Positions 8,605 to 16,662 of a stretch of DNA of 36,292 bases are shown here, piece after piece. Where the stretch lies: assembly GCA_031291415.1 (NCBI GenBank), contig JARLJB010000294.1:1-36292 (forward strand), written 5' to 3'. A program made the translations under genes and the position numbers. This stretch comes from Telmatospirillum sp. (GTDB lineage Bacteria; Pseudomonadota; Alphaproteobacteria; Rhodospirillales; Magnetospirillaceae). Position 1 is the first letter of the stretch. Each line of letters begins with the position of its first letter. The notes beneath the pieces are model-generated. The model was not told the origin of the DNA. It was given only the letters and a program-made list of their open reading frames with translations, and did no database searches.

Positions 8605-8623
8605 ATATCCGTAATTATGGAAT
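8605..8623. promoter_or_regulatory. Putative IclR-type operator upstream of ridA
   Basis: The sequence ATATCCGTAATTATGGAAT contains the palindrome TCC-N-TAATTA-N-GGA. Its reverse complement matches 17 of 19 bases of the site at 13196-13214 between the divergent catabolic operons. The TCC/GGA spacing resembles known IclR-family sites (for example TGGAAAT-N-ATTTCCA). It lies about 90 bp before the ridA start. Confidence 0.6.
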
Positions 8624-8712
8624 CCGTGCGAGACGCCTTGGACGCTGACCGATGGCGTTTCGTCGACCGGTGGGGCAGCAGATGCACCGCCATTCAATAG
8701 AAGGAGTGAACG

Positions 8713-9120
8713 ATGAGCATCATCCGTTATGGCTCTGGCGAAAGGGGCACCGGTGGGCTGCCTTTGCCTTTTGCCCGTGCGGTCGAAGCCGATGGATGGC
8801 TTTACGTGTCGGGTCAGGTCGCCATGGAGAATGGCGTCGTCGTCGATGGTGGCATTGTCGTTCAGGCGCGCAAGGCGCTGGACAATGTCGTGGCCATTCT
8901 GACCGAGGCGGGATATGACTTGGCCGATGTCGTCAGGGTCGGGGTGTGGCTGGACGATCCCAGGGATTTCGCTGCCTTCAACGGTGTCTATGCCGAATAT
9001 TTTTCCAGCAATCCACCGGCCCGGGCCTGCGTTCAGTCGCGAATGATGGTCGACTGCAAGGTCGAGATCGATTGCGTCGCCTACAAGGCCAAATCGGCCG
9101 CTTCGGCGCCGCGCGGATAG
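8713..9120 (+). CDS. RidA/YjgF-family enamine/imine deaminase
   Basis: Members of this family hydrolyse reactive 2-aminoacrylate-type enamines and imines made by PLP enzymes. The 135-aa protein has the fold's usual order: VSGQVAMENGVVVDGGIVVQ near the start, the ARKALDNVVAILTEAGYDLADVVR helix region, and ARACVQSRMMVDCKVEIDCVAY with the Arg expected to bind the substrate carboxylate and the Glu expected to act on water. A strong ribosome site, AGAAGGAG, precedes the ATG. It lies upstream of the IclR gene. With a D-serine/D-threonine lyase-like enzyme nearby, protection against 2-aminoacrylate is a natural role. This exact paralogue may have a narrower substrate. Confidence 0.88.
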   Translation: MSIIRYGSGERGTGGLPLPFARAVEADGWLYVSGQVAMENGVVVDGGIVVQARKALDNVVAILTEAGYDLADVVRVGVWLDDPRDFAAFNGVYAEYFSSNPPARACVQSRMMVDCKVEIDCVAYKAKSAASAPRG

Positions 9121-9178
9121 GTTTGCCGTTGGCATCCCCTTGATCCGCGTGCAGGCCTTACCCTAAAGATACCTGGTT

Positions 9179-9200
9179 CCCTCGTCCGCAAAGACGAGGG
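9179..9200. terminator. Hairpin between ridA and the IclR gene
   Basis: A perfect 8-bp stem, CCCTCGTC / GACGAGGG, with the six-base loop CGCAAA. No U-tract follows, so it is either a weak terminator or an attenuating structure that lowers expression of the regulator relative to ridA. Confidence 0.45.
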
Positions 9201-9272
9201 GGCTTGAGGGATGTCCGGCCTGGGTTCCCGGACGAAGCGCTCTTAGTGTCGCCAAAAAAAGGGAAGGCGGGG

Positions 9273-10064
9273 ATGCCGACGGAGACAGAAGTAAGACGGC
9301 GGACGCGCGGATTGGATCGCGCCTTCGACATCATGGATTACCTGAAAGACCAGCGGCATCCGTTGCGACCCAACGAAATCGCGGCGGGGATCGGCGCGCC
9401 GAAGTCGACGGTCTACGAAATCATCGATCTCCTGTTGGAACGCAAGATTCTCGACCGTGTGGACAACGACGGACGGGTCTTTCTCGGCCGCCGTCTCTAC
9501 TACCTGGGCCTTGCGCACCTGAAGCATTTCGATCTCGCCCGCGAAGCCGACGAATATCTTCTGATCATCACGCAGAAGACCCGAGAGACGGCGCAGATGT
9601 GCGTGCTCGACGGCGGCAAATATACGGTTGCCATGATGAAGGAGGGCAAGCGGCATTTCCGCATCAGCTCCGACGTCGGGGAACTGACGCCGATTCCCTG
9701 GACGGCATCCGGACGCCTGTTGACCGCGCATTTGACGGACCGGGAAATCGAAGCATTGATCCCGACGGAAGACTTCGTCCTGCCAGATGGCAATCGTCTG
9801 CCGCTTGCCACGTTCATCGCCGAGGCGCGCCGGGCCCGCACGGAAGGATTTTTCTCGTGCAACAGCGTCTCGGATAATTTCACCCATTGTTTCGCCGCTC
9901 CCGTTCACGATCACGGCGGACGCTGCATCGCGACCCTGTGCATCGTCGCTCCGCGCGACGACGCCCTGGCTCACTATGCCGACTACCGTCAGGTGCTGCT
10001 CGATTGTGCGGCCGGGTTGGAAGGCAAGCTCAAAGGCGAGCCAGCTCGTTTCGATCGCGGGTAA
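9273..10064 (+). CDS. IclR-family transcriptional regulator
   Basis: The 263-aa protein has an N-terminal winged helix-turn-helix (roughly residues 10-75: GLDRAFDIMDYL, then LRPNEIAAGIGAPKSTVYEI) and an IclR-type effector domain after it (ISSDVGELTPIPWTASGRLL, then FAAPVHDHGGRCIATLCIV). It is cytoplasmic and should bind a small effector, by context a D-amino acid or its breakdown product. The chosen ATG at 9273 follows GGGAAGGCGGGG; a longer frame to 9204 lacks such a site. The gene sits in the D-amino acid module, between ridA and the convergent permease gene. Two shared 19-bp palindromes upstream of ridA and in the 13176-13363 divergent region are its probable operators. Confidence 0.88.
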   Translation: MPTETEVRRRTRGLDRAFDIMDYLKDQRHPLRPNEIAAGIGAPKSTVYEIIDLLLERKILDRVDNDGRVFLGRRLYYLGLAHLKHFDLAREADEYLLIITQKTRETAQMCVLDGGKYTVAMMKEGKRHFRISSDVGELTPIPWTASGRLLTAHLTDREIEALIPTEDFVLPDGNRLPLATFIAEARRARTEGFFSCNSVSDNFTHCFAAPVHDHGGRCIATLCIVAPRDDALAHYADYRQVLLDCAAGLEGKLKGEPARFDRG

Positions 10065-10097
10065 GGGGCTATTGATAAGTTATCGAATCAACAGGCA
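10062..10097. repeat. Short palindromic repeat (family B), copy 2
   Basis: The stretch begins TAAGGGGCTATTGATAA and continues TTATCGAATCAACAGGCA. It is the reverse-complement version of the repeat at 1561-1598, with 31 of 36 positions equal. The stop codon of the IclR gene lies within its first bases. Confidence 0.65.
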
Positions 10098-10151
10098 CCT
10101 CTAGAGCCTGTCGTCCACACCATCAGTTACGGTTCTTCTGTCACATTTTCC

Positions 10152-10256
10152 CGTCATTCCCGCGAAAGCGGGAATCCATGCGGCAACCGCAACTATCTTT
10201 GGTCGCAAAGTCATCGTTTTTCCCAACCATGGATCCCCGCTTTCGCGGGGATGACG
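10152..10256. repeat. REP-like inverted repeat (family D)
   Basis: The left unit, CGTCATTCCCGCGAAAGCGG continuing to ATCCATG, and the right unit, CATGGATCCCCGCTTTCGCG continuing to ATGACG, are near-complementary, and each contains its own hairpin (CCCGC-gaaa-GCGGG type). Similar intergenic repeats occur in many Proteobacteria. It lies between the convergent IclR and gntP-type genes and may serve as a bidirectional end of transcription. Confidence 0.85.
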
Positions 10257-10336
10257 ACGACAAAATACCCGCAGACGAACCTTTGACGTAACTGACGATC
10301 CCTAACCCGTCTTCGCCGATTCTCCTGTGGATATGC

Positions 10337-11683
10337 TCATCCCACCACTGTCGAAAGCGCCAGGGCCAGCAGCAACGCCGTGACCGATATCAGCGTCTCG
10401 AGGACGGTCCACGTCTTGAATGTCTGCGGCACGCTCATGTTGAAGTATTCCTTGACCAGCCAGAAACCGCCGTCGTTGACGTGCGACAGGACAAGCGAGC
10501 CGGCGCCGGTCACCAGGACCAGGATTTCGGCGCTGACGGTGCCGCCGGCGCTGGCGGCGATCGGCGCGATGATGCCCGATGCGGTCGTCATGGCGACTGT
10601 CGCCGATCCGGTGGCAACCCGGACGAGGGCGGCCAGCAGCCAGGCCAGGACGAGAATCGACACATGGGCGTCGAGAGCGACTTTGATGATGGCGTTGGAG
10701 ACGCCGCTGTCGATCAGGATGCGTCCGAATCCGCCGCCCGCCCCGACCAGCAGAGTGATGGCGGCGGTCGGCGCCAGACATTCGGTGGTGAAGGCAAGAA
10801 TTCGCTCGCGGTTCAATCCGCAGCGATAGCCCAGCGTGTAGAAGGACAACAGGACACCGAGCAGCAGAGCCATGTCTGTCGACCCGATGAACCGCAGTGC
10901 CGTGTTGGCGATGCTTCCCGGGGCGGTGAAGAGGTCAGCCCAACTGCCGAGCAGCATGAGGACCACCGGCGACAGGATGGTGGCGAGCGTCAAACTGAAT
11001 TTCGGCAGTTCCCGATCATGCCGGGATTCGACGAATTGCGCCGCCAGAGGACTTTCCGCCGGCAGGGAAATGCGGCTTGCGGCAAATTTGGCGAAGATAG
11101 GCCCGGCCAGGGCCGCTGTCGGCAGGCCGATGAGGAGCGCGTAGAAAATCGTATGCCCGATGTCGGCATGGTAGGCTGTGACCGCCAGCAAGGCCGCCGG
11201 ATGGGGCGGAACGAGTCCGTGAACGACGGAAAGCCCGGCGACCATCGGCAGGCCGACCAGGACCATCGAGGTGTTGGTGCGTTTGGCCACGTTGAAGGCG
11301 ATCGGCACCAACAGCACAAAGCCGACTTCGAAGAAGACCGGCAAGCCGACGACGAAACCGATGACCATCATCGCCCAATGGACGCGGCTGGGGCCGAACA
11401 GGTCGATCAGCGTATTGGCGATCTGTTCGGCGCCGCCCGATTCGGCCATCATCTTGCCCAGCATGGTGCCAAGAGCGACGACAATCGCGATATGGCCGAG
11501 GATGTTGCCGACACCGGTCTCGAAAGACTTGACGACATTGGCGGCTGGCATGCCGGCCACCAGCCCGAGAATTACCGAGACGGAGAAAATGGTGATGAAC
11601 GGGTTGATCTTGAAGCGCGCGATCATGACGATCAACGCGACGACGGCAACGGCCGCCATGGTCAACATGATGATGTCGGGCAT
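10337..11683 (-). CDS. GntP-family permease (D-serine/gluconate type)
   Basis: A 448-aa integral inner-membrane protein with about 12-14 hydrophobic segments. Family strings include KINPFITIFSVSVILGLVAG near the N-terminus, GLPVFFEVGFVLLVPIAF, VHGLVPPHPAAL, and VATGSATVAMTTASGI together with LSHVNDGGFWLVKEYF in the C-terminal half. GntP transporters are proton symporters for gluconate and related acids; DsdX, the D-serine transporter, belongs here. The ATG at 11683 follows a G-run (CTGGGGGGG). It lies 49 bp downstream of the deacylase gene, in the same operon, which points to uptake of D-amino acids or their N-acyl forms rather than sugar acids. Confidence 0.88.
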   Translation of the reverse strand: MPDIIMLTMAAVAVVALIVMIARFKINPFITIFSVSVILGLVAGMPAANVVKSFETGVGNILGHIAIVVALGTMLGKMMAESGGAEQIANTLIDLFGPSRVHWAMMVIGFVVGLPVFFEVGFVLLVPIAFNVAKRTNTSMVLVGLPMVAGLSVVHGLVPPHPAALLAVTAYHADIGHTIFYALLIGLPTAALAGPIFAKFAASRISLPAESPLAAQFVESRHDRELPKFSLTLATILSPVVLMLLGSWADLFTAPGSIANTALRFIGSTDMALLLGVLLSFYTLGYRCGLNRERILAFTTECLAPTAAITLLVGAGGGFGRILIDSGVSNAIIKVALDAHVSILVLAWLLAALVRVATGSATVAMTTASGIIAPIAASAGGTVSAEILVLVTGAGSLVLSHVNDGGFWLVKEYFNMSVPQTFKTWTVLETLISVTALLLALALSTVVG

Positions 11684-11732
11684 GCGTTATATCCCCCCCA
11701 GAGTCGTCGGCGCAGGTTGCCGTCGCAGGAAT

Positions 11733-13175
11733 TCAGGTTGCGTTGCGAGCAAGGAAGCGGCCGGCGCGCAGGCCGGTCGATTGGCGGTTTTGGTAACTGA
11801 GCTGGCCGTTGACCCACACGGCTTCGATGCCGATGGCGGGGACGGTCGGCTCAAGGAACGAGGCGGCGTCGCGGACGTTGTCAGGATTGAACAGCACAAG
11901 ATCCGCCCAATACCCCTCCTTCAGCAGGCCTCGGTCCCGCAGGCCGAAGCGCTGCGCCGGCAGCGACGTCATCTTGCGGACCGCCTCGGTCAACGGGAAC
12001 AGACCGCGATCCCGGCTGTAATGTCCAAGGACACGCGGGAAACTGCCCCACAGGCGAGGATGGGGGCGCGGATCGTTGGGCAACCCGTCGGATCCGATCA
12101 TTGTCGCCGGGTGACCCAGGATGAGGTCGACGTCGTCGTCGGCCATGCAGTGGTAAATGGCGCCGCCCGGTTGCAGGCGCCGCGCCGTCTCGACCTCGGA
12201 CAACGCCCATTCGGCGGCGATATCGGCCAGCCGGCGTCCGGCCGCCTCCGGATGCGGTTGCGACCAGGTGATCATGATCTCGATGCCGCCCGTCACCTGT
12301 CGCAGATCGATGGTGCTGGCGCTGGCGGTGTAGGGATAACAATCGCAATAGACCGATTGCCGGCGGGCGGCCGCCTCGAAGGCGGCGACCACCTCGGGCC
12401 CGCGTCCCCAGTTGGCGGAGCCCGCACATTTGAGATGCGAAACGACGACGGGAATGCTGGCCTCCCGACCGATCGTGAAGGCCTCCTGCATGGCGTCCAG
12501 GATGGCTTCCGTTTCGCTGCGCAGGTGCGTCGTGTAGATGCCGCCGGCCGCGGCCAGCGGTTCGGCCAAGGCCACCACTTCGCCGGTTGGCGCGGAAATG
12601 GCCGAAAGATAAGCCAGTCCGGTGCTGAGGCCGAGGGCGCCGTGGGCCAGCGCTTCGACCAGTTGCGAGCGCATGGCGGCGATTTCGCCAGGGGTGGCGG
12701 CGCGATCGAGCCTGTCCATGTGATTGGACCGCAAGGCCGTATGGCCGACCAGGGCGGCGATATTGACCGCCGGCCGGGCTTTCCCGACAGCCGCGACATA
12801 GTCGGCGAAGCTCGGGTAGCGAAAGACCCCGGCATCACCCAGCAGATTCATCGGATCGGGGGGTTCGGCGCCGGTCAGCGTCACCGGTGCGGCGCTGATG
12901 CCGCAATTGCCGACGATCACCGAGGTGACGCCTTGCGACAGCTTCGGAAGCATTTCGGGGGCGCGGATGGCGATGATGTCGTCATGGGTGTGCGCATCGA
13001 CAAAGCCGGGACAGAGCACATATCCATGGCCATCGACAACGGTGCCGGCCGAGCAATCGGCCAGAGTGCCGATTTTGGCGATGCGGCCATCGGTGATCGC
13101 CAGATCCGCCGGGACGGGTGGGGCGCCGCTGCCGTCTACGAGGCTGACATTGCGGATTACAGTTTCAAACGTCAT
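11733..13175 (-). CDS. N-acyl-D-amino acid deacylase (D-aminoacylase family)
   Basis: A zinc amidohydrolase that frees D-amino acids from N-acyl derivatives. The 480-aa protein has the N-terminal beta-sandwich edge (VIRNVSLVDGSG), the metal motif AHTHDD (His62, His64), the Cys ligand typical of D-aminoacylases in VGNCGISAAP (Cys91), a His in VSHLKCAG, and the C-terminal SDGLPNDPRPHPRLWG with the catalytic Asp followed by FPRVLGHYSRDRGLF. Dihydroorotases and hydantoinases lack that Cys. The start is ATG at 13175, with GGGAG seven bases upstream; the frame extends to 13241 but without a better site. It is divergent from the PLP enzyme gene, and its -10 region overlaps a putative operator. Confidence 0.88.
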   Translation of the reverse strand: MTFETVIRNVSLVDGSGAPPVPADLAITDGRIAKIGTLADCSAGTVVDGHGYVLCPGFVDAHTHDDIIAIRAPEMLPKLSQGVTSVIVGNCGISAAPVTLTGAEPPDPMNLLGDAGVFRYPSFADYVAAVGKARPAVNIAALVGHTALRSNHMDRLDRAATPGEIAAMRSQLVEALAHGALGLSTGLAYLSAISAPTGEVVALAEPLAAAGGIYTTHLRSETEAILDAMQEAFTIGREASIPVVVSHLKCAGSANWGRGPEVVAAFEAAARRQSVYCDCYPYTASASTIDLRQVTGGIEIMITWSQPHPEAAGRRLADIAAEWALSEVETARRLQPGGAIYHCMADDDVDLILGHPATMIGSDGLPNDPRPHPRLWGSFPRVLGHYSRDRGLFPLTEAVRKMTSLPAQRFGLRDRGLLKEGYWADLVLFNPDNVRDAASFLEPTVPAIGIEAVWVNGQLSYQNRQSTGLRAGRFLARNAT

Positions 13176-13363
13176 TTCCATCTCCCGCGGCGAAAATTCC
13201 ATTATAACGGATATGTTTACAAAATAACGGACTAACGGCATTATTCTTATGTGTCAATCGCAAGTCAAGCCGCTCGGTGAGCTACGCCTTGGACCGGGGT
13301 GTGCCACCGCAAGCTGTCGGCGGGACGTCGTTCCGCCATTCCCTCTTGCCCAAGGAAGGCATC
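13176..13363. promoter_or_regulatory. Divergent control region of the D-amino acid operons
   Basis: This AT-richer spacer separates the deacylase-permease operon (- strand) from the PLP enzyme gene (+ strand). On the - strand a perfect TATAAT is read from 13206 to 13201; no good -35 is visible 16-18 bp upstream. The motif TAACGG occurs three times between 13205 and 13238. A 19-bp palindromic site covers the -10. Confidence 0.5.
13196..13214. promoter_or_regulatory. Putative IclR-type operator overlapping the deacylase -10
   Basis: The sequence ATTCCATTATAACGGATAT contains TCC-A-TTATAA-C-GGA and matches the reverse complement of the site at 8605-8623 in 17 of 19 bases. The - strand TATAAT lies inside it, so binding would be expected to block transcription of the deacylase-permease operon. 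Confidence 0.6.
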
Positions 13364-14419
13364 ATGTTGTTCGAAATTGAGACGCCTGCGGTATTGGTCG
13401 ACCTTGATATCGCCGAAGCGAATATCGATCGTTTCCAGGCCTATTGCCGCCTGCACGACCTGAATTGCCGTCCGCACATCAAGACGCATAAATTGCCGGT
13501 TCTGGCGCAACGCCAGATTGCCGCCGGCGCGGTGGGCATCACCTGTCAGAAGGTTTCCGAAGCCGAAGCGATGATCGCCGACGGTGGCATCGACGACGTC
13601 CTGCTGACCTACAATGTGATCGGCGCCGGCAAGCTCAGTCGGCTGCGGGCTTTGGCCGAGAGGGTGACGCTTGCCGTGGTGGCCGACAATTCCCAGGTCG
13701 TCGCCGGGCTGTCGGAAGCCTTTGCCGCCGGGGGCCGGCCCCTGTCGGTGCTCGTCGAATGCGACACCGGCGCGCATCGATGCGGTGTCGCCAGCCCCGC
13801 TGCGGCACGCGATTTGGCCGTGACCATCAGTCGGGCGCCGGGGTTGGTGTTCAAGGGGTTGATGACCTATCCCCCGGTCGGCGCCGCCGCCGCCGTCCAG
13901 GCTTTCATGACCGAGGCAAAGGCGTTGTGCGAACAGGCCGGTCTCACCGTGTCGGTGATTTCAAGCGGCGGGGCGCCCGACATGTGGAATGCCCACCAGG
14001 CGCCGATCGTCACCGAATATCGCTCCGGCACCTATATCTACAACGACCGTTCCCTGGTCTCTCGTGGCGTGTGTCAGTGGAGCGATTGCGCTTTGACTGT
14101 CTTGGCGACGGTGGTTTCGGTGCCGGAAGCCGGGCGGGCGATCATCGACGCCGGGACCAAGGTGCTGACCTCCGATCTGCTTGGGTTGCAGGGCTATGGG
14201 CATGTCCTCGGCCGGCCAGATCTCATGATCGACCAGCTTTCCGAAGAACACGGTCGGATCACCGCGAAAGGCGCGACCGGTTTGGCGGTCGGTCAGCAAA
14301 TCCGCATCGTTCCCAATCATGCCTGTGTCGTTTCCAACATGGTCGACGCTGTTTACGCGTTGCGCGGCGACAAGGTTGAGGGGGCTGTCCTGGTGGCGGC
14401 GCGGGGAAAGGTGCAGTAA
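13364..14419 (+). CDS. DSD1-type PLP enzyme (D-serine dehydratase / D-threonine aldolase family)
   Basis: A fold-type III PLP enzyme with an alanine-racemase-like N-terminal barrel. The 351-aa protein has the PLP Lys in RPHIKTHKLP (Lys40), a VLVECDTGAHRCG segment, and near the C-terminus PNHACVV, whose His319 and Cys321 match the metal-ligand pair of eukaryotic-type D-serine dehydratase and D-threonine aldolase. It acts on beta-hydroxy or otherwise beta-substituted D-amino acids; elimination versus retro-aldol cleavage cannot be told from sequence. The ATG at 13364 follows AAGGAAGG; the upstream extension to 13277 is not supported. It is divergent from the deacylase-permease operon and probably shares its control. 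Confidence 0.85.
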   Translation: MLFEIETPAVLVDLDIAEANIDRFQAYCRLHDLNCRPHIKTHKLPVLAQRQIAAGAVGITCQKVSEAEAMIADGGIDDVLLTYNVIGAGKLSRLRALAERVTLAVVADNSQVVAGLSEAFAAGGRPLSVLVECDTGAHRCGVASPAAARDLAVTISRAPGLVFKGLMTYPPVGAAAAVQAFMTEAKALCEQAGLTVSVISSGGAPDMWNAHQAPIVTEYRSGTYIYNDRSLVSRGVCQWSDCALTVLATVVSVPEAGRAIIDAGTKVLTSDLLGLQGYGHVLGRPDLMIDQLSEEHGRITAKGATGLAVGQQIRIVPNHACVVSNMVDAVYALRGDKVEGAVLVAARGKVQ

Positions 14420-14430
14420 CAAAACTGGTT

Positions 14431-14464
14431 GTCATGGCCGGTCAGTTCGACGGCCGGTCATGAC
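14431..14464. terminator. Bidirectional hairpin between convergent genes
   Basis: GTCATGGCCGG and CCGGTCATGAC form an 11-bp stem with one mismatch around a loop of about 12 bases. It lies between the stop codons of the PLP enzyme (+) and the TauE/SafE gene (-), where a shared terminator is expected. Confidence 0.55.
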
Positions 14465-14469
14465 TTGCT

Positions 14470-15204
14470 TTAAGAAAATTGCTTAATCAGCACTGACGTG
14501 GCTGATAAGAGAAGCAGAAAGTTTATTATGGCGTGGAACGTTTTTTGATTGAATTTGTCCGGTAGCTTGCAGCCCAGGTACATGGCTATGCCAAAAAATG
14601 GAAGGGCTGCGAGGCTGGATTCCACGATCCGATGTGGGATCAGACTCTCCGACCCCATAACGATGACGCGCATGAGGTTGGCAATGAAAAAGATGCCGAT
14701 GACGCTTGCGCGAAATTGATTGACGGTATTCGTGTGAGATTTCAGATAAGTGACAAGCATGGGACCACCGGTTCCCATGACTCCTTGGATAACACCACCC
14801 AAGAAACCGCTTATGAAAGACTGCATCCCGACTGGTATTCTTCCGCTTAAATCCAATACTTCTTTTGGTTTAAAATAATCAATTGCGACATAAGATATAA
14901 TATAAAAAGCTAAGAATATTCCCAGGAAACGTTGGTCGATGAACGAAAATAAGGCGAGTCCGATAACGAGGCCGACGGTGAGACCCGGCATCAATCGGCG
15001 GATGCTCGGCCAGTCAACATCCTTCCATAGCTTAATGACCAGCAGACCGCATAGGAACGAAAATATCATCACTATTGTGATGGCGTCTTTTGCGTCGATG
15101 AACAACGTTAGAAGCGGAATTGCAATAATTCCAGCGCCGAATCCAAATGCCGATTGTACAAAATATGAAAATGATATAATCAGCGCGATGTAAAAAATTA
15201 TCAT
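14470..15204 (-). CDS. TauE/SafE-family membrane permease
   Basis: A 244-aa integral membrane protein with about seven to eight hydrophobic segments and the family's glycine-rich strings, SAFGFGAGIIAIPLL near the start and GFLGGVIQGVMGTGGPM in the middle. Members move sulfite, sulfonates or other organic anions, mostly outward. The DNA is clearly AT-richer than its surroundings: positions 14881-14940 have 19 G/C of 60, with many AAA, ATA and ATT codons, which suggests a separate, recent origin. The ribosome site before the ATG at 15204 is weak. It is convergent with the PLP enzyme gene and upstream, on the same strand, of nothing obvious in the module. Confidence 0.85.
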   Translation of the reverse strand: MIIFYIALIISFSYFVQSAFGFGAGIIAIPLLTLFIDAKDAITIVMIFSFLCGLLVIKLWKDVDWPSIRRLMPGLTVGLVIGLALFSFIDQRFLGIFLAFYIISYVAIDYFKPKEVLDLSGRIPVGMQSFISGFLGGVIQGVMGTGGPMLVTYLKSHTNTVNQFRASVIGIFFIANLMRVIVMGSESLIPHRIVESSLAALPFFGIAMYLGCKLPDKFNQKTFHAIINFLLLLSATSVLIKQFS

Positions 15205-15237
15205 CTAATCGTTTTCATATATATAGGCGGGGTGATC

Positions 15238-16662
15238 TCACAAATGGGACATCTCTGCCAATTTCCTGACGGCGGCGCGGTCGAGTTTGCCGCCGGTCGT
15301 CAGCGGCAGCGCATCGACGGGGACCATGGCGCGTGGCCGCAAGTGCGACGGAAGGTTCTGCCGGCACCAAGCGAGGAATCGATCGCCCTCGATGTCGCCG
15401 ACGACGATGGCCACCAGCAGGTCGCCCCAGGTCGGGTCGCGGCGACCGCCGATGGCGACGGCCTTGACTCCCGGACAGTGGCCGGCCAAGTCCTCGACCG
15501 TGGACGGGGCGATGTTTTCGCCGCCGCTGATCAGCAGGTCATCGGCGCGGCCGACCACATGCAGTCGTCCATCGGCGTCAAGGCCGCCCAAATCGTTGGT
15601 TTCGAACCAGCCGTCCCTGTCCAATCCGCTTCCCGGGGTCAGCGTCGGATTGACGTAGCCCGCCATCACCTGCGGTCCACGGACGCGGATGCGGCCGTTG
15701 GGCGCGGTGCCGACGGTGATGCCGGAAAGCGGTTCGCCGGCCAGTCCAGGGCGCCACTCCTTCGCTTGAATACAGGTGGTGACTTGCGAGCCGGCTTCGC
15801 TCATGCCGTAACTGGGACAGATCGGCCAACCGGCGGCGATGGCGCGTTCGGCCAGGGCGGCCGGAAGTGCGGCTCCGCCGATCAGCGCCCAACGCAAGCG
15901 GGGTGACGGAGCGCATCCGATGTCGAGCAGTTGGGCCAGCATGGCCGGAACGAGGGAAATGTGCGTTGCGTTCCCCTGGGCCAGATCGGCGGCCACCGCC
16001 GCCGCGTCGAATCCCCGATGCAAAAGCATGGTGGCGCCGGCTTCCAGGCAGCGAAACAGCACGGAAAGTCCGCCGATGTGATAGAGCGGCAGGCAGCCTA
16101 GCCAGACATCGCCGGGATCGATCGGCAGGCGTTGGCGCGAGCCTTGTACGGCGGCGGCGAGGTTGGCACCGCTCAGCATGGCGCCTTTCGGCTCACCGGT
16201 GCTGCCGCTGGTGGCGATGATCAGGTGAATGGCGTCGGCCGGTGCCGGCACTGGGACAGAGTCCGGCGCCGCCGGTCGATCCACGGGATTTTCGAGCATC
16301 GCCGCGTCGAGGGTGATCGACAATTCCGGCCAGAGATCGCGCCGATCGCAGGCGGCGGCGGTGACTCCGGCTTTGGCGAACAAGGCGGCGATCTGCGGGG
16401 CGGGCAGGCGGGGATTGACCGGCAGCAGGGCGGCGCCGGTCCGCGGCGCTGCCAGGGACAAAATGCCGATCAGACCGGTTCGTTCGCTGACGCAGCCGAA
16501 GGCCTGTCCACGACGCACTCCGGCGTTCTTCAACGCCAAGGCAACTCCATCGGTTTGCCGGTCAAGATCGGCGAAACTCCGGCTTTGTCCTTGGCAGATG
16601 ATCGCTGCGGCGTCGGGCGAGCGTTCCGCCTGGCGCCGCAGCCAAGCCTCCGGCGCGGTCAC
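15238..16662 (-). CDS. menE: o-Succinylbenzoate-CoA ligase
   Basis: An ANL-superfamily ligase that activates o-succinylbenzoate with ATP and CoA, supplying the substrate of MenB. The 474-aa protein has the ATP loop TSGSTGEPKGAM, the YGMSEAGSQ motif, the hinge region DLGGLDADGRLHVVGRADD followed by LISGGENI, and the C-terminal Lys in TTGGKLDR. The start is GTG at 16662, overlapping the TGA of the preceding methyltransferase gene (GTGA), so the two are translationally coupled. That coupling and the menFDBC cluster 7 kb away support menE over a generic acyl-CoA ligase. It is separated from menC by the D-amino acid module and lies on the opposite strand. Confidence 0.9.
   Translation of the reverse strand: MTAPEAWLRRQAERSPDAAAIICQGQSRSFADLDRQTDGVALALKNAGVRRGQAFGCVSERTGLIGILSLAAPRTGAALLPVNPRLPAPQIAALFAKAGVTAAACDRRDLWPELSITLDAAMLENPVDRPAAPDSVPVPAPADAIHLIIATSGSTGEPKGAMLSGANLAAAVQGSRQRLPIDPGDVWLGCLPLYHIGGLSVLFRCLEAGATMLLHRGFDAAAVAADLAQGNATHISLVPAMLAQLLDIGCAPSPRLRWALIGGAALPAALAERAIAAGWPICPSYGMSEAGSQVTTCIQAKEWRPGLAGEPLSGITVGTAPNGRIRVRGPQVMAGYVNPTLTPGSGLDRDGWFETNDLGGLDADGRLHVVGRADDLLISGGENIAPSTVEDLAGHCPGVKAVAIGGRRDPTWGDLLVAIVVGDIEGDRFLAWCRQNLPSHLRPRAMVPVDALPLTTGGKLDRAAVRKLAEMSHL

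Noticed and set aside
9120-9272. A longer start for the IclR gene at 9204
   Set aside because: The extension would be encoded just past the hairpin and lacks a ribosome site; the ATG at 9273 follows GGGAAGGCGGGG.
11271-13235. A 654-codon + strand open frame
   Set aside because: It is antisense to the deacylase and the permease start, has no ribosome site or recognisable domain, and arises from codon bias in GC-rich genes.
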